Shown: positions 32,251 to 42,228, numbered from the stretch's first letter. The stretch: DNA of 64,000 bases from an uncultured Actinomycetes bacterium (GCA_903825305.1 CAIKAC010000005.1:123850-187849); one strand, 5' to 3'. Numbers and translations are program-made. The notes: a model not told the origin generated them from the sequence alone.

Positions 32251-32889
32251 ATGGCGACCATTGACCCTTCAGCACCCCCGGTAGGTACGCCTGCATGGTA
32301 CGTGCGGGAACAATCGCTCCCCGGAGCGAGATGGCAAATGCGGTGCATCATTGATCACGCCCAACCCGATGGAGTGATTCTGGATGATCCCATTGACACC
32401 GAAGGCATGTACGTTCACTGGCGCTGCGGCCTCGATGAACAAGGTCATGCCCGAGTGCTACCCAGTGCCATGGCACTTGAGCACAGCCCGAATCTTTGGT
32501 TTGTTGAAGTGTTGGAGCGAGACGCTGAGCCTCGAGCCGTGAATCTCGTTGCCTTTGCGACCGATGATTTTGCACCGGGAACGGTCATCTCGGATGCTCA
32601 ATTCTTTTCGCTACCCATCAAGAGCGATCAACAAGCCGGAGCCGTTCGCTGGTGGTGTGATGGTGGCGTCATCGATCAAGTCTTTGTGGCACCCGCCTGG
32701 CGACGTCGTGGTATTGGATCACTGATCTTGTTCAGCGCTGATGCCTATCAGCAACTCAATGGCTGGTCTGGTGCCATCCATAGCGATGGGCGACGCACCT
32801 CGATGGGTGATGCCCTCGTTGGGGCCATGCAATTTCCTGATCGTATTGCGGATCTCACCGAGGTATCGCCGCCGATGGATCCTCAATAA
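32251..32889 (+). CDS. GNAT-family acetyltransferase-like protein
   Basis: 212 residues. The C-terminal third has the acetyl-CoA-binding motif of GNAT enzymes, VFVAPAWRRRGIGSLIL (RxxGIG), followed by helix and strand elements to SMGDALVGAMQF. The N-terminal part (IDPSAPPVGTPAWYVREQS through NLVAFATDDFAPG) is not recognised. Acceptor unknown. It begins 14 bases after the surface-protein gene and may be transcribed with it. Confidence 0.72.
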   Translation: MATIDPSAPPVGTPAWYVREQSLPGARWQMRCIIDHAQPDGVILDDPIDTEGMYVHWRCGLDEQGHARVLPSAMALEHSPNLWFVEVLERDAEPRAVNLVAFATDDFAPGTVISDAQFFSLPIKSDQQAGAVRWWCDGGVIDQVFVAPAWRRRGIGSLILFSADAYQQLNGWSGAIHSDGRRTSMGDALVGAMQFPDRIADLTEVSPPMDPQ

Positions 32890-32900
32890 TTCACGGGTGA

Positions 32901-34589
32901 TTACGCATCACCGAGAACGAGCCACCGTTCTTCAGCGTCACTGAGTGATTGCCGCAGCGTCAAGAGTTCCTTGTTGACGCGCCCTGCTTCTTCATAATCG
33001 GTGATCGTCAGGAGTTTCTCGTTCAACTTGGCGATTTGTCGCTCGAGACGAGCCATCTCTTTTTCAGTCTCTCGCAGCAGTTTTGATTTCGATTGCGAGC
33101 TTTCCTCATCGGTGTCTTCGCTTAGACTTGTCGCGACACCGGCGGCGCGTGCAATCCACGCGTCAATGCCGCCTGGCACCTCAGCCAAGGTGCCGTCTGC
33201 TTTGACTTCCAACAGTCGATCGGTTGTTTGACTTAAAAAAGCCCGATCGTGAGAAATGACGATCACGGTGCCAGGCCACTCGGCGAGAAACTCTTCGATG
33301 AGTCGAATGGTCTCAAGATCGAGGTCGTTTGTTGGTTCGTCCAAGATCAAGACATTGGGCCGCTCGGCGAGTGCGAGCAAAAGTTGGAGTCGACGACGCT
33401 CACCACCTGAGAGATCCTTGGCTTTTGCTAACGGCAAGGCGCCGGTAAACCAAAATCGCTTCATCAAAGTGAGATCGGCTGGACAACCGGGCACGCCATG
33501 GGGTCCTGCGACCAGCTCTTGCACCGTCTTGGTTGCATCAAAGCTCGAACCCTGTTGGTCAAAGTATGCGAGTTTGACCGTTGGCCCGTGTTTGAGCGTC
33601 CCTTGATCAGGTACACGGTGTTGGGCCAACAGACTCACCAAGGTCGACTTTCCCGCACCGTTGGGACCAACAATGCCAACGCGATCACCCGGTCCGAGAT
33701 CCAAAGTGACATCGCGAATGATGTCGCGTCCCGGCTCGTAGGCAAAGTGAATCTCGTGGGCTTTGATGACGGTGTCGCCGAGTCTTGGCATGTCGGTGGC
33801 GAGATCGAGACTTCCTTCACGAGCGGCAGCCTCCTTCTTGGTACCAAGAAGGCGATTCGCCGCATCAATGCGTGCTTGGGGTTTGGTGGACCGAGCCTTC
33901 ACGCCACGACGGAGCCATGCGAGTTCTCGCCGAGCAAGATTCTGACGAACAGCTTCGGCAGAGATTGCTTGTGCTTCGCGTTCAGCCTGGGTTTCCAACA
34001 ACTTCGCGTATCCCCCTGAATGGAGATAGCTGCGGCCCCGATCAATTTCGATCATGCGGTTCGTCACCTGATCGAGGAGAAAGCGATCGTGACTCACCAG
34101 AACCACTGCACCTCGGAAAGCAATGATCTGTTGTTCCAGCCACTCGATAGCGGCAAGGTCGAGGTGGTTGGTTGGTTCATCGAGAATCAACAGGTCATGA
34201 GATTGGGAAAAAATTCTTGCGAGCGCAACGCGCTTGAGCTGACCTCCCGATAGCGAATCAATCGAGGTGTCGACGTGTTCCAACATCGAGAGCCGATCTA
34301 GAGCAGCGTCGACTTCCCAGCCAGGGCCCAAGGCATCGCGAACCGTTCCTGCTGGCAAGGATGGAATTTGGTGAAGAAAACCAATAGAGCTGTGTTTGCC
34401 TCGATGTACCTGGCCAGCATCAGGGGTGAGTTCACCGGCCACAATGCGTAGCAAGGTTGACTTACCTGCGCCGTTGATGCCAACGACACCGATGCGATCT
34501 CCGTCGGAAATGGTCAGCGAGAGGTCGGCAAGCAGGGTGCGATCCGAGCCCTCAAGGACAACGTGTTGGAGGTCGAGAAGAATCGCCAC
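32901..34589 (-). CDS. ABC-F family ATPase (Uup-like)
   Basis: 562 residues with two ABC cassettes and no membrane domain. First Walker [10 protein letters not shown], signature [14 protein letters not shown], Walker [13 protein letters not shown]; second Walker [10 protein letters not shown], signature [15 protein letters not shown], Walker [13 protein letters not shown]. The linker includes [23 protein letters not shown], which fits the Uup subgroup, and the C-terminus is a coiled coil ([17 protein letters not shown]), also Uup-like. ABC-F proteins bind ribosomes or branched nucleic acids and relieve stalling; some give antibiotic resistance, but this subgroup generally does not. The GTG start diverges from trhO. 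Confidence 0.92.
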   Translation of the reverse strand: MAILLDLQHVVLEGSDRTLLADLSLTISDGDRIGVVGINGAGKSTLLRIVAGELTPDAGQVHRGKHSSIGFLHQIPSLPAGTVRDALGPGWEVDAALDRLSMLEHVDTSIDSLSGGQLKRVALARIFSQSHDLLILDEPTNHLDLAAIEWLEQQIIAFRGAVVLVSHDRFLLDQVTNRMIEIDRGRSYLHSGGYAKLLETQAEREAQAISAEAVRQNLARRELAWLRRGVKARSTKPQARIDAANRLLGTKKEAAAREGSLDLATDMPRLGDTVIKAHEIHFAYEPGRDIIRDVTLDLGPGDRVGIVGPNGAGKSTLVSLLAQHRVPDQGTLKHGPTVKLAYFDQQGSSFDATKTVQELVAGPHGVPGCPADLTLMKRFWFTGALPLAKAKDLSGGERRRLQLLLALAERPNVLILDEPTNDLDLETIRLIEEFLAEWPGTVIVISHDRAFLSQTTDRLLEVKADGTLAEVPGGIDAWIARAAGVATSLSEDTDEESSQSKSKLLRETEKEMARLERQIAKLNEKLLTITDYEEAGRVNKELLTLRQSLSDAEERWLVLGDA

Positions 34590-34649
34590 GGGATCTACAG
34601 GCTAGTGACGAATAGTAAGCCACCGATTCTTGGCCCGCGCACCGTTGCC

Positions 34650-34655
34650 TACAAT
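34650..34655 (+). promoter_or_regulatory. -10 element of trhO (leaderless)
   Basis: TACAAT six bases before GTG 34662; near-consensus hexamer. It fixes the trhO start. Confidence 0.6.
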
Positions 34656-34661
34656 CAAGAC

Positions 34662-35552
34662 GTGCGTGAACCCAAGATTTTGTTGTTTTACTGCTTCACG
34701 CCGCTTCGTGATCCGCAAGCGATCCATCAGTTCCAACGCGTCCTTTGTGAGAGCTTGGGTCTCAAAGGCCGCATCATTATTTCTCACCACGGCATCAATG
34801 GCACCGTTGGTGGGCCCATGGAAGCCGTCAAGAAATATGTGCGAGCGATGAAGCGCTACGAACCCTTCAAACAGATCGACTTCAAGTGGTCAGAGGGAAC
34901 GGGTGAAGATTTTCCTCGACTGAGCGTCAAAGTTCGCGATGAGCTGGTGGCCTTCGGGGTGCCACAAGAGATTGAAGTTAATGAGCAAGGGGTAGTGAAT
35001 GGCGGTGTTCACTTGACGCCGGCCCAAGTGAATGATCTCATTGCCGAGCGGGGTGATGAAGTGGTGTTCTTTGATGGTCGCAATGCCTTTGAAGCGGCCA
35101 TCGGCCGTTTCAAAAATGCCATTGTTCCTGATGTGAAAACCACGCATGACTTCATTGCCGAGATAGAGAGTGGCAAGTACGACGATTTCAAATCCCAGCC
35201 CATTGTCACCTACTGCACGGGTGGCATTCGATGTGAAATCTTGAGCGTGTTGATGAAGAACCGAGGCTTCCAAGAGGTCTACCAAATCGATGGTGGAATC
35301 GTCCGTTACGGCGAGGCCTTTGGCGATGACGGTCTATGGGAAGGATCACTCTTCGTTTTTGATGAACGCTTGGCCGTTGATTTTTCAAATCACACTCGGG
35401 TCATAAGTAAATGTGAGTCGTGTGATTCGCCGACCAAGAACTACGTCAATTGCGCAAACCTTGAATGTCGGGCACTGATCTTGCTCTGTGAGAGCTGTGT
35501 TCAAAGCCAAGGAGCTGATTCGTGTAAGCCCGACCATGCGGGGCGTCGCTAG
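34662..35552 (+). CDS. trhO: tRNA uridine(34) hydroxylase, rhodanese-domain TrhO
   Basis: 296 residues of the TrhO/YceA family, which uses a rhodanese domain for oxygen-dependent 5-hydroxylation of uridine 34 in tRNA. The N-terminal acylphosphatase-like domain reads [14 protein letters not shown]...[11 protein letters not shown]. The rhodanese domain has the catalytic loop CTGGIRCE with Cys185, followed by [12 protein letters not shown] cysteine-rich C-terminal extension ([20 protein letters not shown]) may bind zinc. GTG 34662 matches homologue N-termini and follows TACAAT by six bases; the open frame upstream overlaps the ABC-F gene and is not used. The stop shares four bases with the convergent hydrolase gene. 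Confidence 0.92.
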   Translation: MREPKILLFYCFTPLRDPQAIHQFQRVLCESLGLKGRIIISHHGINGTVGGPMEAVKKYVRAMKRYEPFKQIDFKWSEGTGEDFPRLSVKVRDELVAFGVPQEIEVNEQGVVNGGVHLTPAQVNDLIAERGDEVVFFDGRNAFEAAIGRFKNAIVPDVKTTHDFIAEIESGKYDDFKSQPIVTYCTGGIRCEILSVLMKNRGFQEVYQIDGGIVRYGEAFGDDGLWEGSLFVFDERLAVDFSNHTRVISKCESCDSPTKNYVNCANLECRALILLCESCVQSQGADSCKPDHAGRR

Positions 35553-36247
35553 TCGGCGTTTTTAGCCCCCATGGTGGTGGCAATGATGTCAGCGAGGGTT
35601 TGGGGGTCGCTCAGAAATGGTGAGTGGTCGGTTTCGAGAGCGTGAACTGTTGTGGTGCGTTGGGCCATGGCTTCTTGGGCAAAGAGCGGAATGGCGTTGT
35701 CAAGCGAACACGTGATGTACGTAGAAGGAATGCTCTCCCAGGCACAGTGAGTGAGGGGCTGGGTGAAAGAGGACAAGCTTTGTGTCCGCAAGCTCTGTTC
35801 AGCCAAACGGGCCGTTTCCTTGTCACAGGTGTTGTAGAAGATCGACGACGGGTCTTGAGGCACCACCCTCGTGTTGTCATCGCTTCGAAGCCACCAGGGA
35901 GGATCTTGACTTCCGCAGGCTTCGAACAAAGTTTCGCCTCGGCCTAAGACAAAGGCCGTGAGGAAGATAAGGCCTTGGACATTGGTGGCTCCTTCGAGTC
36001 CTTGGCTGACGGGAACTCCGCCGTAGGAGTGGGCGAGCACATAACAAGGTCGATCGAGCGCGTCGATGGCGTCCCGTACCCGTTCGGCATCTTGGTACAT
36101 ATCGCCAATTGCTTCTCCCTCGGCGGCAACACTGCCGAGTTCCACGACTGAGCTATCGATTCTTCGCTGAGCCAAAAGTTCGCGGAGTGCGGAGAATGCA
36201 TCAGCGTTATGCCAGGCACCATGAACGAGAACAAGGTGGGGATTCAT
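35549..36247 (-). CDS. Alpha/beta hydrolase
   Basis: 232 residues with the alpha/beta hydrolase fold: [14 protein letters not shown] (oxyanion region), the nucleophile elbow [13 protein letters not shown] (Ser), an acidic residue candidate in TCSLDNAIP and the terminal catalytic His in [12 protein letters not shown]. It resembles the small esterase/HNL-like group that includes salicylate-binding-type esterases. Substrate unknown. ATG 36247 has TAGTAT six bases upstream. Confidence 0.88.
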   Translation of the reverse strand: MNPHLVLVHGAWHNADAFSALRELLAQRRIDSSVVELGSVAAEGEAIGDMYQDAERVRDAIDALDRPCYVLAHSYGGVPVSQGLEGATNVQGLIFLTAFVLGRGETLFEACGSQDPPWWLRSDDNTRVVPQDPSSIFYNTCDKETARLAEQSLRTQSLSSFTQPLTHCAWESIPSTYITCSLDNAIPLFAQEAMAQRTTTVHALETDHSPFLSDPQTLADIIATTMGAKNAD

Positions 36248-36253
36248 GACTGA

Positions 36254-36259
36254 ATACTA
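36254..36259 (-). promoter_or_regulatory. -10 element of alpha/beta hydrolase gene (leaderless)
   Basis: TAGTAT on the minus strand, six bases before ATG 36247. Confidence 0.55.
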
Positions 36260-36291
36260 AGCCACGTAGCCTTAGCGCTCGCAACCAAAAC

Positions 36292-36759
36292 TTATGACAA
36301 GGTGGCGAGGACGCGTTCAAGGTCAGTGAACGCTGATTCGCGGTAGCCACCCTCTGTCTTCCAGTGAACCTGTCCATCCCGGTTAACGAGGAAGAGGGAA
36401 ATCGTCGAACGAGAAGTGATCGATAGCGCTTGGGTCACCCGACCGAGATCTCCATAGGTCGTAAGCGTACGCTGCAAGATCACCGGGTCTTTGATGGCCG
36501 CTGCCATACCTCCATCCATGAATCCTCGGGCTGGAGCCCACATTCGCGCCAAGGCGGGGAGTTCGTAGAAACGAAACTCCGGATCACCCAAGGCATGTGC
36601 TTCAAGATGGGGAACCCAGGAATCAACAAGGCGCTGCTGGCCTCGACGAAATGCCACGATGACGAGATTCCACTTCCCGGCGAAATCCCTAGGGAGAATC
36701 AGATCAGTACCTTGCAGATCTCGCACCTCGATCTTTGGGAATACCAAGGAGCGGGTCAT
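36292..36759 (-). CDS. Thioredoxin-fold (AhpC/ATP10-like) protein lacking redox cysteines
   Basis: 155 residues. The core NLVIVAFRRGQQRLVDSWVPHL looks like the beta-alpha unit of a thioredoxin/peroxiredoxin fold, and SRSTISLFLVNRDGQVHWKTEG like its C-terminal strands, but no cysteine is present anywhere. The phrase AFRRGQQ occupies the place of CxxC. Similar cysteine-free proteins (ATP10-like) are known from actinobacteria and mitochondria, where they act in assembly rather than catalysis; function here is unproven. ATG 36759 has TAGGTT six bases upstream. Confidence 0.6.
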   Translation of the reverse strand: MTRSLVFPKIEVRDLQGTDLILPRDFAGKWNLVIVAFRRGQQRLVDSWVPHLEAHALGDPEFRFYELPALARMWAPARGFMDGGMAAAIKDPVILQRTLTTYGDLGRVTQALSITSRSTISLFLVNRDGQVHWKTEGGYRESAFTDLERVLATLS

Positions 36760-36765
36760 GCCCTA

Positions 36766-36771
36766 AACCTA
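36766..36771 (-). promoter_or_regulatory. -10 element of ATP10-like gene (leaderless)
   Basis: TAGGTT on the minus strand, six bases before ATG 36759. Confidence 0.5.
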
Positions 36772-36977
36772 GGCCCGACGATTGCACATGTGCATTCAGG
36801 CCAACGTCACAACGCTGGGGAAGTTGAAGCGAGGAGCGTGCAGCGCCTGTTGTTGGTGAACCACGGTGCCCTCAACGACATTCAAGCAAGTCGAAGGATA
36901 TGCAGATCTATCGCGAGTGAAATAACCAGATCATGGTTATGCTCGCTGGCGTCCTTAGTGAAAGAGAGCAAGAACTG

Positions 36978-37376
36978 ATGAGCGCAACCTATCCAATCCA
37001 CCACATCACCCTCACCGTCACTGACATTCAATCCCATGTTGAGTGGTTTCAGTCCGTGTTTGGCCCTGCTGACATTGTGGAGCGAGAATTTGACGATTTC
37101 TTCCGGACGCGACTGACGTGGCCTGATCTTGACGATCTGCGTATTGCCCTGATCCAGCACAAAGCGGGAGACCCTGCTGCACGCTTTAATCACCTTCAGC
37201 CTGGACTTGATCACCTTGGCTTTGAATGTAAGACGCCAGAAGAAGTTCATGCCTGGGCTGAAAAGCTCGATGGACTTGGTGTGGTCCACGGACCCATTGA
37301 GGATGTGCAGTACGGCGTCGTGCTGACCGCTCGGACCCCAGACAACATTCCTATTGAGTTCTTCTTTGCCAAATAA
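36978..37376 (+). CDS. VOC-family (glyoxalase/bleomycin-resistance-like) protein
   Basis: 132 residues with the VOC fold: IHHITLTVTDIQSHVEWFQSVF at the N-terminus, LDHLGFECKTPEEVHAWAEKL in the middle, and DNIPIEFFFAK at the end. The His and Glu positions (HHITLTV, DHLGFE, IEFFF) fit a metal site of extradiol/glyoxalase type. ATG 36978 is taken over an upstream GTG because MSATYPIHH matches the family's beginning. The PAS gene starts 19 bases after it. Confidence 0.85.
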   Translation: MSATYPIHHITLTVTDIQSHVEWFQSVFGPADIVEREFDDFFRTRLTWPDLDDLRIALIQHKAGDPAARFNHLQPGLDHLGFECKTPEEVHAWAEKLDGLGVVHGPIEDVQYGVVLTARTPDNIPIEFFFAK

Positions 37377-37395
37377 GCGCCAAGAAGGAGTCTCG

Positions 37396-37749
37396 ATGAC
37401 AGGAGTTGATTCAGCAGCCTTTGTTGTGTGTGATGCTCGCGGCGTTATCTGTTATTGGAGCGATGCGCTCGCTTCGCTTACGGGTCACCGCTCAGAGGTG
37501 GCTACGGGTGCCTTGATGGATGTGTTCATCCCTCTTGAATTTCGCGAAGAACACTGGCTGGGATTCCGCAGCGCTTGGCAAGATAACTTCGCTCATTTTC
37601 TTGAACGCTTCCCTGACGGATCCTTTGACGTTCCTGTGCTGTGTGGCGATGGAAGTAGTCGAGAGATGAAACTCAGAATCTCCATAGCTCGAGATGCAAA
37701 TGACCTAGCAATTGCGGTTGTGGCCAGTTTCGAAGTCCTCGCGCAGTAA
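37396..37749 (+). CDS. Stand-alone PAS-domain protein
   Basis: 117 residues, essentially a single PAS domain: AFVVCDARGVICYWSDALASLTGHRSEVATG is the N-cap and core, MDVFIPLEFREEHWLGFRSA the helical lid, and the C-terminal strands end VVASFEVLAQ. No kinase, cyclase or HTH is attached, so it would signal through a partner or bind a small ligand. ATG 37396 has an AAGAAGGAG ribosome site. It is probably co-transcribed with the preceding VOC gene. Confidence 0.82.
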   Translation: MTGVDSAAFVVCDARGVICYWSDALASLTGHRSEVATGALMDVFIPLEFREEHWLGFRSAWQDNFAHFLERFPDGSFDVPVLCGDGSSREMKLRISIARDANDLAIAVVASFEVLAQ

Positions 37750-37837
37750 CCCGCAGCGCAATCATGCGAAGGATGAGCAACACCGAAAGGTCAGTGCTGA
37801 CGCTTGCTTTGCATCGCCGCCTCAAGAATGGTGTGAT

Positions 37838-37913
37838 TGGCAGTCCCAACGGGATTTGAACCCGTGCTACCTCCTTGAAAGGGAGGCGTCCTAGGCCGCT
37901 AGACGATGGGACC
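37838..37913 (-). tRNA. tRNA-Glu (TTC)
   Basis: A 76-base cloverleaf with encoded CCA: acceptor GGTCCCA/TGGGACT (G1-T72 wobble, known in actinobacterial tRNA-Glu), anticodon loop CTTTCAA (anticodon TTC) on stem CCTCC/GGAGG, and T-arm CACGG-GTTCAAA-type with TTCAAAT loop. It stands alone, about 12 kb from the Asp-Phe pair. Confidence 0.94.
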
Positions 37914-37952
37914 AAGGAATGAAGAGTTTACTCGCGATATTGAGGTGGGGCG

Positions 37953-38915
37953 TTACGCCGGCATTTGGCGTGGCGTCTTGATGGCCCAGGCCTCTTTATC
38001 CCTTGCAACTTGGCCGAGTTGGAAATTCGTGACGCCAATAGTCAGGCTGACCGCTCCGAGGACGTGAATCTCGACGAGCCAGGCGGGAAGGTGCGTGGCG
38101 TATTGAATAAAGCCAATTGCGCCTTGGATGCAACTCACGATGAGGAGTCGTCGTGCGCCTCCTCGAAGTCGTTGAGGAGCTCCGATGCTTTCGAGAATGA
38201 TGAACGTGGCTGCGACGAGACCGACAAAGGCGGTCGCGATCGCCGCGTGGGCCATGACAACGTCACGAAGGGCGAAGGGAAGTCGTTTGGCCACGAGCTG
38301 TCCTTGACTACCGCCAGCATGTGGTCCCGATCCCGTGGTTGCGGTACCGGCAATGATAACCAGCGCGAAGACCGCTGAGATAACTCGGGCGACGCGTTGA
38401 GTTGCTTCGTTGGCCACCTCGGCACGAGCGCCGGTTCCATATTGATACTTGGAACGGTGGAAGAGCACGATGCCGACAACCAGCATGGCAATGGACAACC
38501 ACATGTGAATCGACACAAGGTAGGGGTTGAGCTTCGTGTACACCACGATGCCACCCAAAACGGCATCGCCGATGACACCAAGGGCGAGGAGCCAGCTCAA
38601 GAGGATCAAGTCTCGGCGACGAGGCTTGCGCACGTGAGCGGCCACGATCGTGACGCCAATCAAGACGGTGATGGCGATAGTAACGAGACGATTGCCGAAT
38701 TCGATGATTGGGTGGATGGACGCCGACGCCTGAAGCTGATGGTGATAACACGATGGCCAGTCAGGGCAGCCAAGCCCTGAACCGGTCAGGCGTACGGCTG
38801 CGCCACTCAAAATGATCAATCCAAGCGCGATAAACGTTGCCAGCGCCAACTGTGAGAATCGCTTGGGCGTCACACTAAATCGGCTCGTAGCAGTGACCGC
38901 TGAGGAGGTGCTCAT
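37953..38915 (-). CDS. ctaA: Heme A synthase CtaA (COX15-like)
   Basis: About 320 residues, eight predicted transmembrane helices. It oxidises the C8 methyl of heme O to make heme A for cytochrome oxidase. Diagnostic are GAAVRLTGSGLGCPDWPSC after helix 1 and later histidines in IEFGNRLVT, VSIHMWLSIAML, VMAHAAIATA and LVEIHVLGA, which ligate hemes. ATG 38915 is chosen because TAGGAT lies seven bases upstream; in-frame starts at 38924 and 38948 exist. ctaB, its usual partner, lies on the other side of the collagen-like gene, in the opposite orientation. Confidence 0.93.
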   Translation of the reverse strand: MSTSSAVTATSRFSVTPKRFSQLALATFIALGLIILSGAAVRLTGSGLGCPDWPSCYHHQLQASASIHPIIEFGNRLVTIAITVLIGVTIVAAHVRKPRRRDLILLSWLLALGVIGDAVLGGIVVYTKLNPYLVSIHMWLSIAMLVVGIVLFHRSKYQYGTGARAEVANEATQRVARVISAVFALVIIAGTATTGSGPHAGGSQGQLVAKRLPFALRDVVMAHAAIATAFVGLVAATFIILESIGAPQRLRGGARRLLIVSCIQGAIGFIQYATHLPAWLVEIHVLGAVSLTIGVTNFQLGQVARDKEAWAIKTPRQMPA

Positions 38916-38922
38916 TGCGTGC

Positions 38923-38928
38923 ATCCTA
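38923..38928 (-). promoter_or_regulatory. -10 element of ctaA (leaderless)
   Basis: TAGGAT on the minus strand, seven bases before ATG 38915. Confidence 0.45.
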
Positions 38929-39089
38929 CCGGTCATCGAAAAAACCAAGGATTAAGGCCGAAATGGGCCTATTGGTAGGGACAGATTGCCACCAGATTTA
39001 CAGAAAATTGTGTTTCTTAGTTAATCCTGTCCTCACCTAGTGATTACCTTGTGCCCCTATTTTTTGGATCAGAGCACAGTACCTTGATG

Positions 39090-39108
39090 GTGCCTAGCGA
39101 AAAGGCAC
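39090..39108 (+). other. Small hairpin upstream of collagen-like gene
   Basis: GTGCCT-N7-AGGCAC can form a 6-base-pair stem with loop AGCGAAA about 45 bases before ATG 39153. It may be a leader element; no known riboswitch is matched. Confidence 0.25.
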
Positions 39109-39152
39109 GGATTTACGCAGGAATTGGGTTCTCGAAGTTGCGATATATGCCA

Positions 39153-42100
39153 ATGGGTAACGAAAACAATCACCAACCGTCATCTTCGAGGGGCGATGGT
39201 CGCTACACGCCCAAGAAGCGACTGAACCAGCGCCAAACCTTGGCCGGAGCTGCGGTGCTCGTGGGCAGCGTCTCGGTAGCGGTGAATTCGGTGGCCGCAC
39301 AAACCATGTTTGAAGCACGTGGTTTCGTGCCCGTTGATTACCGACCGTTTCAACCAGCGGTCTTCGCTTCTGCGGTTACGGCTTCACCTTCGTTTCGAGT
39401 TGGCCCGACAAACTTGTCGACCACGGTAACGAGCACAGCGCCGTGGGGTGGTGTGGACGCTAGCTACGAACCTCAGAACACCACGTTTGTCTCCAGACAG
39501 AGCGGAACGTGGGCGCTGCAAGCAGAGCGGGTCGTTGATGCTCAACTTCTTTCATCGAACCATGAGAACCGGGGCAATCCGGGGGCTATTGGCTCGCAAG
39601 GCTTGCTTGGCTTACAAGGTGCCCAAGGCGCGCAAGGCGCGAGCGGGGCCCCAGGTCCTCGAGGGCCTCGAGGGTTTCAAGGAAATCAAGGTCTTCGGGG
39701 GGAGACGGGAGCACGTGGCCTTCGAGGACTTCGCGGTGTTGCGGGACTGCGCGGTGTGGCTGGATCCGAAGGCGCGCAAGGAGTCCAAGGCGCCCATGGT
39801 GCTCAAGGTGTAACCGGAGCCGGCGTTCAAGGGGCCACCGGTGCTCAAGGAGGAACTGGCGTACAAGGAGCCACGGGGGCTCAAGGTGTAACCGGAGCCG
39901 GCGTTCAAGGGGCCACCGGTGCTCAAGGAGGAACTGGCGTACAAGGAGCCACGGGGGCTCAAGGTGTAACCGGAGCCGGCGTCCAAGGCGCTACTGGTGT
40001 TCAGGGTGCTACCGGCGTGCAAGGAGCCACTGGTGCTCAGGGTGTTTCGGGAGCAGGGGCAACTGGCGTCCAAGGAGCTACCGGCGTTCAAGGCGCCACT
40101 GGTGCTCAAGGAATGACAGGAGCCGGTGCTCAAGGTGCCACCGGCGTTCAAGGTGCCACCGGCGTGCAAGGAGCCACTGGTGCTCAAGGAATGACAGGAG
40201 CCGGTGCTCAAGGTGCCACCGGCGTTCAAGGTGCCACCGGCGTTCAAGGTGCCACTGGTGCTCAGGGTGTTACGGGAGCAGGGGCAACTGGCGTCCAAGG
40301 TGCTACCGGCGTTCAAGGTGCCACTGGTGCTCAAGGAATGACAGGAGCCGGTGCTCAAGGTGCCACCGGCGTTCAAGGTGCCACCGGTGTCCAAGGGGCC
40401 ACTGGTGCTCAAGGTGTAACCGGAGCCGGCGTTCAAGGGGCCACCGGTGCTCAAGGAGGAACTGGCGTACAAGGAGCCACTGGTGCTCAAGGCATGACTG
40501 GAGCGGGTGCTCAAGGCGCCACCGGCGTCCAAGGTGCCACCGGTGTCCAAGGTGCAGCTGGGGCACAAGGTATGACCGGGGCTGGCGCTCAAGGCGCTAC
40601 TGGCACCCAGGGAGCAAGTGGCACGCAAGGCTCCACAGGTGCGACCGGTGCGCAAGGCTCCACAGGCGCCACTGGTGTTCAGGGTGCAACGGGTACTAAT
40701 GGTGTCCAAGGTTCAACCGGAGTCCAAGGTCAGGCTGGCGCCCAAGGCCTCAGAGGTGTCACGGGCGCGACCGGTGTCCAGGGCAACACCGGCGTCCAAG
40801 GCGCCACTGGATTCCAAGGCTCAACCGGTGCCCAAGGTGTGACGGGTACCAACGGCATCCAAGGCTCAACCGGTGTTCAAGGCGCCATTGGAGTCCAGGG
40901 CAGCATCGGCAACCAAGGGTCCACCGGTGTCCAGGGCAACACCGGCGTCCAAGGCGCGACGGGCCGCCAAGGTGCGACCGGCGTACAAGGTGTGACGGGC
41001 TCTAACGGTGCTCAAGGTGCGACGGGACTCCAGGGTGCAACCGGTGTCCAGGGCAATACCGGCTTCCAAGGCATCTCAGGCTCACAAGGCGCCATGGGCG
41101 CTAATGGTTTTCAGGGCAATACCGGCTTCCAAGGCGCCACCGGCGTGCAAGGCTCAACCGGTGCTCAAGGTGTCTCGGGCGCGCAAGGACTTATCGGCTC
41201 TGTCGGCGCGAGTGGCCGACAAGGTGCCACCGGTGCTCAAGGATCGGTCGGGGCAACTGGTGTTCAGGGTGTCATCGGTATCTCCGGCGCCCAAGGTGCT
41301 GTTGGCTCGACAGGTGCGACGGGCCGACAAGGTGCCACCGGTGCTCAAGGATCAAACGGAGCTCATGGTTCATCGGGCAGCCAGGGTGCAACCGGTGCTC
41401 AAGGAATTACTGGTTATACCGGCGCAACCGGACTCCAGGGCAGCGCAGGCATTCAAGGAGCCCAAGGACTGTCTGGGAACCAAGGTCGAGTCGGTGCCAC
41501 GGGTCTTCAAGGCATCACGGGAGCCCAAGGTTCAACAGGTATCCAGGGTTCAACCGGTAGGCAAGGTGTCTCGGGCGCGCAAGGTTTGCAAGGTGTCACC
41601 GGCTCGACTGGCATCCAGGGATCCACAGGCATTCAAGGTGCACTCGGCAATCAAGGTGCCACGGGCGCCCAAGGCTCGACTGGTGTTCAAGGTTCAACGG
41701 GTCTTCAAGGCCCCATTGGCCTTCAAGGCGCCCAGGGTGCAACGGGCGCTACAGGAAGGCAAGGCACGACCGGTGTTCAAGGTGCCACCGGTGTTCAGGG
41801 CGCATCCGGTGTGACCGGAGCCATCGGAGCGCAGGGGCCTCAAGGCTCGCCCGGTGTTCAAGGCCCGCAAGGTTCAACGGGTCCCCAAGGGCCTGCTGGA
41901 CCGTCCCTCGTGCAATCAGGAGTCGTCAGCACGCTTTCTGGCTCCTACAGCGTGGCGACGCAGATCGTCACGATCAACGTCAGTCTGCACAATGCCATTT
42001 CTGGGACGTACAGTGTCGTCGTCAGCGCCGACAATGGCTCAGTGACCGCTCCTCCCTATGTGGCATGGGTGGTTTCCAAGAATTCAGGTGGCTTCGAGAT

Positions 42101-42167
42101 CGCGGTTCAAGACCCAGGCAATGCCAGCGTCAATGTTGACTGGATTGCGAGTCCTGCAACCCAATAG
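39153..42167 (+). CDS. Giant secreted collagen-like (Gly-X-Y) protein
   Basis: 1004 residues from ATG 39153 (MGNENNHQ); an upstream in-frame GTG 39051 would add 34. The N-terminus carries [17 protein letters not shown] and a hydrophobic export signal ending [11 protein letters not shown] linker (about 55-140) leads into collagen-like Gly-X-Y triplets from residue 141 to about 918, dominated by [12 protein letters not shown] triplets with few prolines. The C-terminal 86 residues form a beta-rich globular domain ([13 protein letters not shown]...WIASPATQ) that may nucleate trimers. There is no LPXTG, lipobox or C-terminal helix, so it is either secreted or held non-covalently. Low proline makes a stable collagen helix uncertain. 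It is placed between divergent ctaA and ctaB. Confidence 0.88.
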   Translation: MGNENNHQPSSSRGDGRYTPKKRLNQRQTLAGAAVLVGSVSVAVNSVAAQTMFEARGFVPVDYRPFQPAVFASAVTASPSFRVGPTNLSTTVTSTAPWGGVDASYEPQNTTFVSRQSGTWALQAERVVDAQLLSSNHENRGNPGAIGSQGLLGLQGAQGAQGASGAPGPRGPRGFQGNQGLRGETGARGLRGLRGVAGLRGVAGSEGAQGVQGAHGAQGVTGAGVQGATGAQGGTGVQGATGAQGVTGAGVQGATGAQGGTGVQGATGAQGVTGAGVQGATGVQGATGVQGATGAQGVSGAGATGVQGATGVQGATGAQGMTGAGAQGATGVQGATGVQGATGAQGMTGAGAQGATGVQGATGVQGATGAQGVTGAGATGVQGATGVQGATGAQGMTGAGAQGATGVQGATGVQGATGAQGVTGAGVQGATGAQGGTGVQGATGAQGMTGAGAQGATGVQGATGVQGAAGAQGMTGAGAQGATGTQGASGTQGSTGATGAQGSTGATGVQGATGTNGVQGSTGVQGQAGAQGLRGVTGATGVQGNTGVQGATGFQGSTGAQGVTGTNGIQGSTGVQGAIGVQGSIGNQGSTGVQGNTGVQGATGRQGATGVQGVTGSNGAQGATGLQGATGVQGNTGFQGISGSQGAMGANGFQGNTGFQGATGVQGSTGAQGVSGAQGLIGSVGASGRQGATGAQGSVGATGVQGVIGISGAQGAVGSTGATGRQGATGAQGSNGAHGSSGSQGATGAQGITGYTGATGLQGSAGIQGAQGLSGNQGRVGATGLQGITGAQGSTGIQGSTGRQGVSGAQGLQGVTGSTGIQGSTGIQGALGNQGATGAQGSTGVQGSTGLQGPIGLQGAQGATGATGRQGTTGVQGATGVQGASGVTGAIGAQGPQGSPGVQGPQGSTGPQGPAGPSLVQSGVVSTLSGSYSVATQIVTINVSLHNAISGTYSVVVSADNGSVTAPPYVAWVVSKNSGGFEIAVQDPGNASVNVDWIASPATQ
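39822..40583 (+). repeat. 78/69-base higher-order repeat block in collagen-like gene
   Basis: Ten tandem units: eight of 26 residues (78 bases) and two of 23 residues (69 bases). Each is a set of eight or seven Gly-X-Y triplets plus one Gly-Ala dipeptide. The first two units are almost identical at the nucleotide level (starts 39822, 39900, 39978). The order by length is 78,78,78,69,78,78,69,78,78,78. Such identity favours slippage or recombination, so copy number may vary between strains. Confidence 0.85.
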
Positions 42168-42228
42168 GTCGAATGAGTGCCCTGAGCGGTATTTATTTCG
42201 TGTTCGACAACTGTTCTTTATGGGGGCG

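Noticed and set aside
39051..39152. GTG 39051 as the start of the first collagen-like protein
   Set aside because: The added 34 residues push the signal peptide far from the N-terminus and are not matched in the second collagen-like protein, whose start is close to the shared GRYTPxK motif.
39822..40583. Regular direct repeats resembling a CRISPR array
   Set aside because: The repeats are contiguous, in frame, and encode Gly-X-Y triplets; there are no unique spacers of uniform length and no cas genes.
39612..40709. A 365-codon open frame on the minus strand inside the first collagen-like gene
   Set aside because: It mirrors the Gly-X-Y repeat (Ser/Thr/Leu-rich antisense), lacks a start region or recognisable domain, and lies wholly within a strongly supported plus-strand gene.
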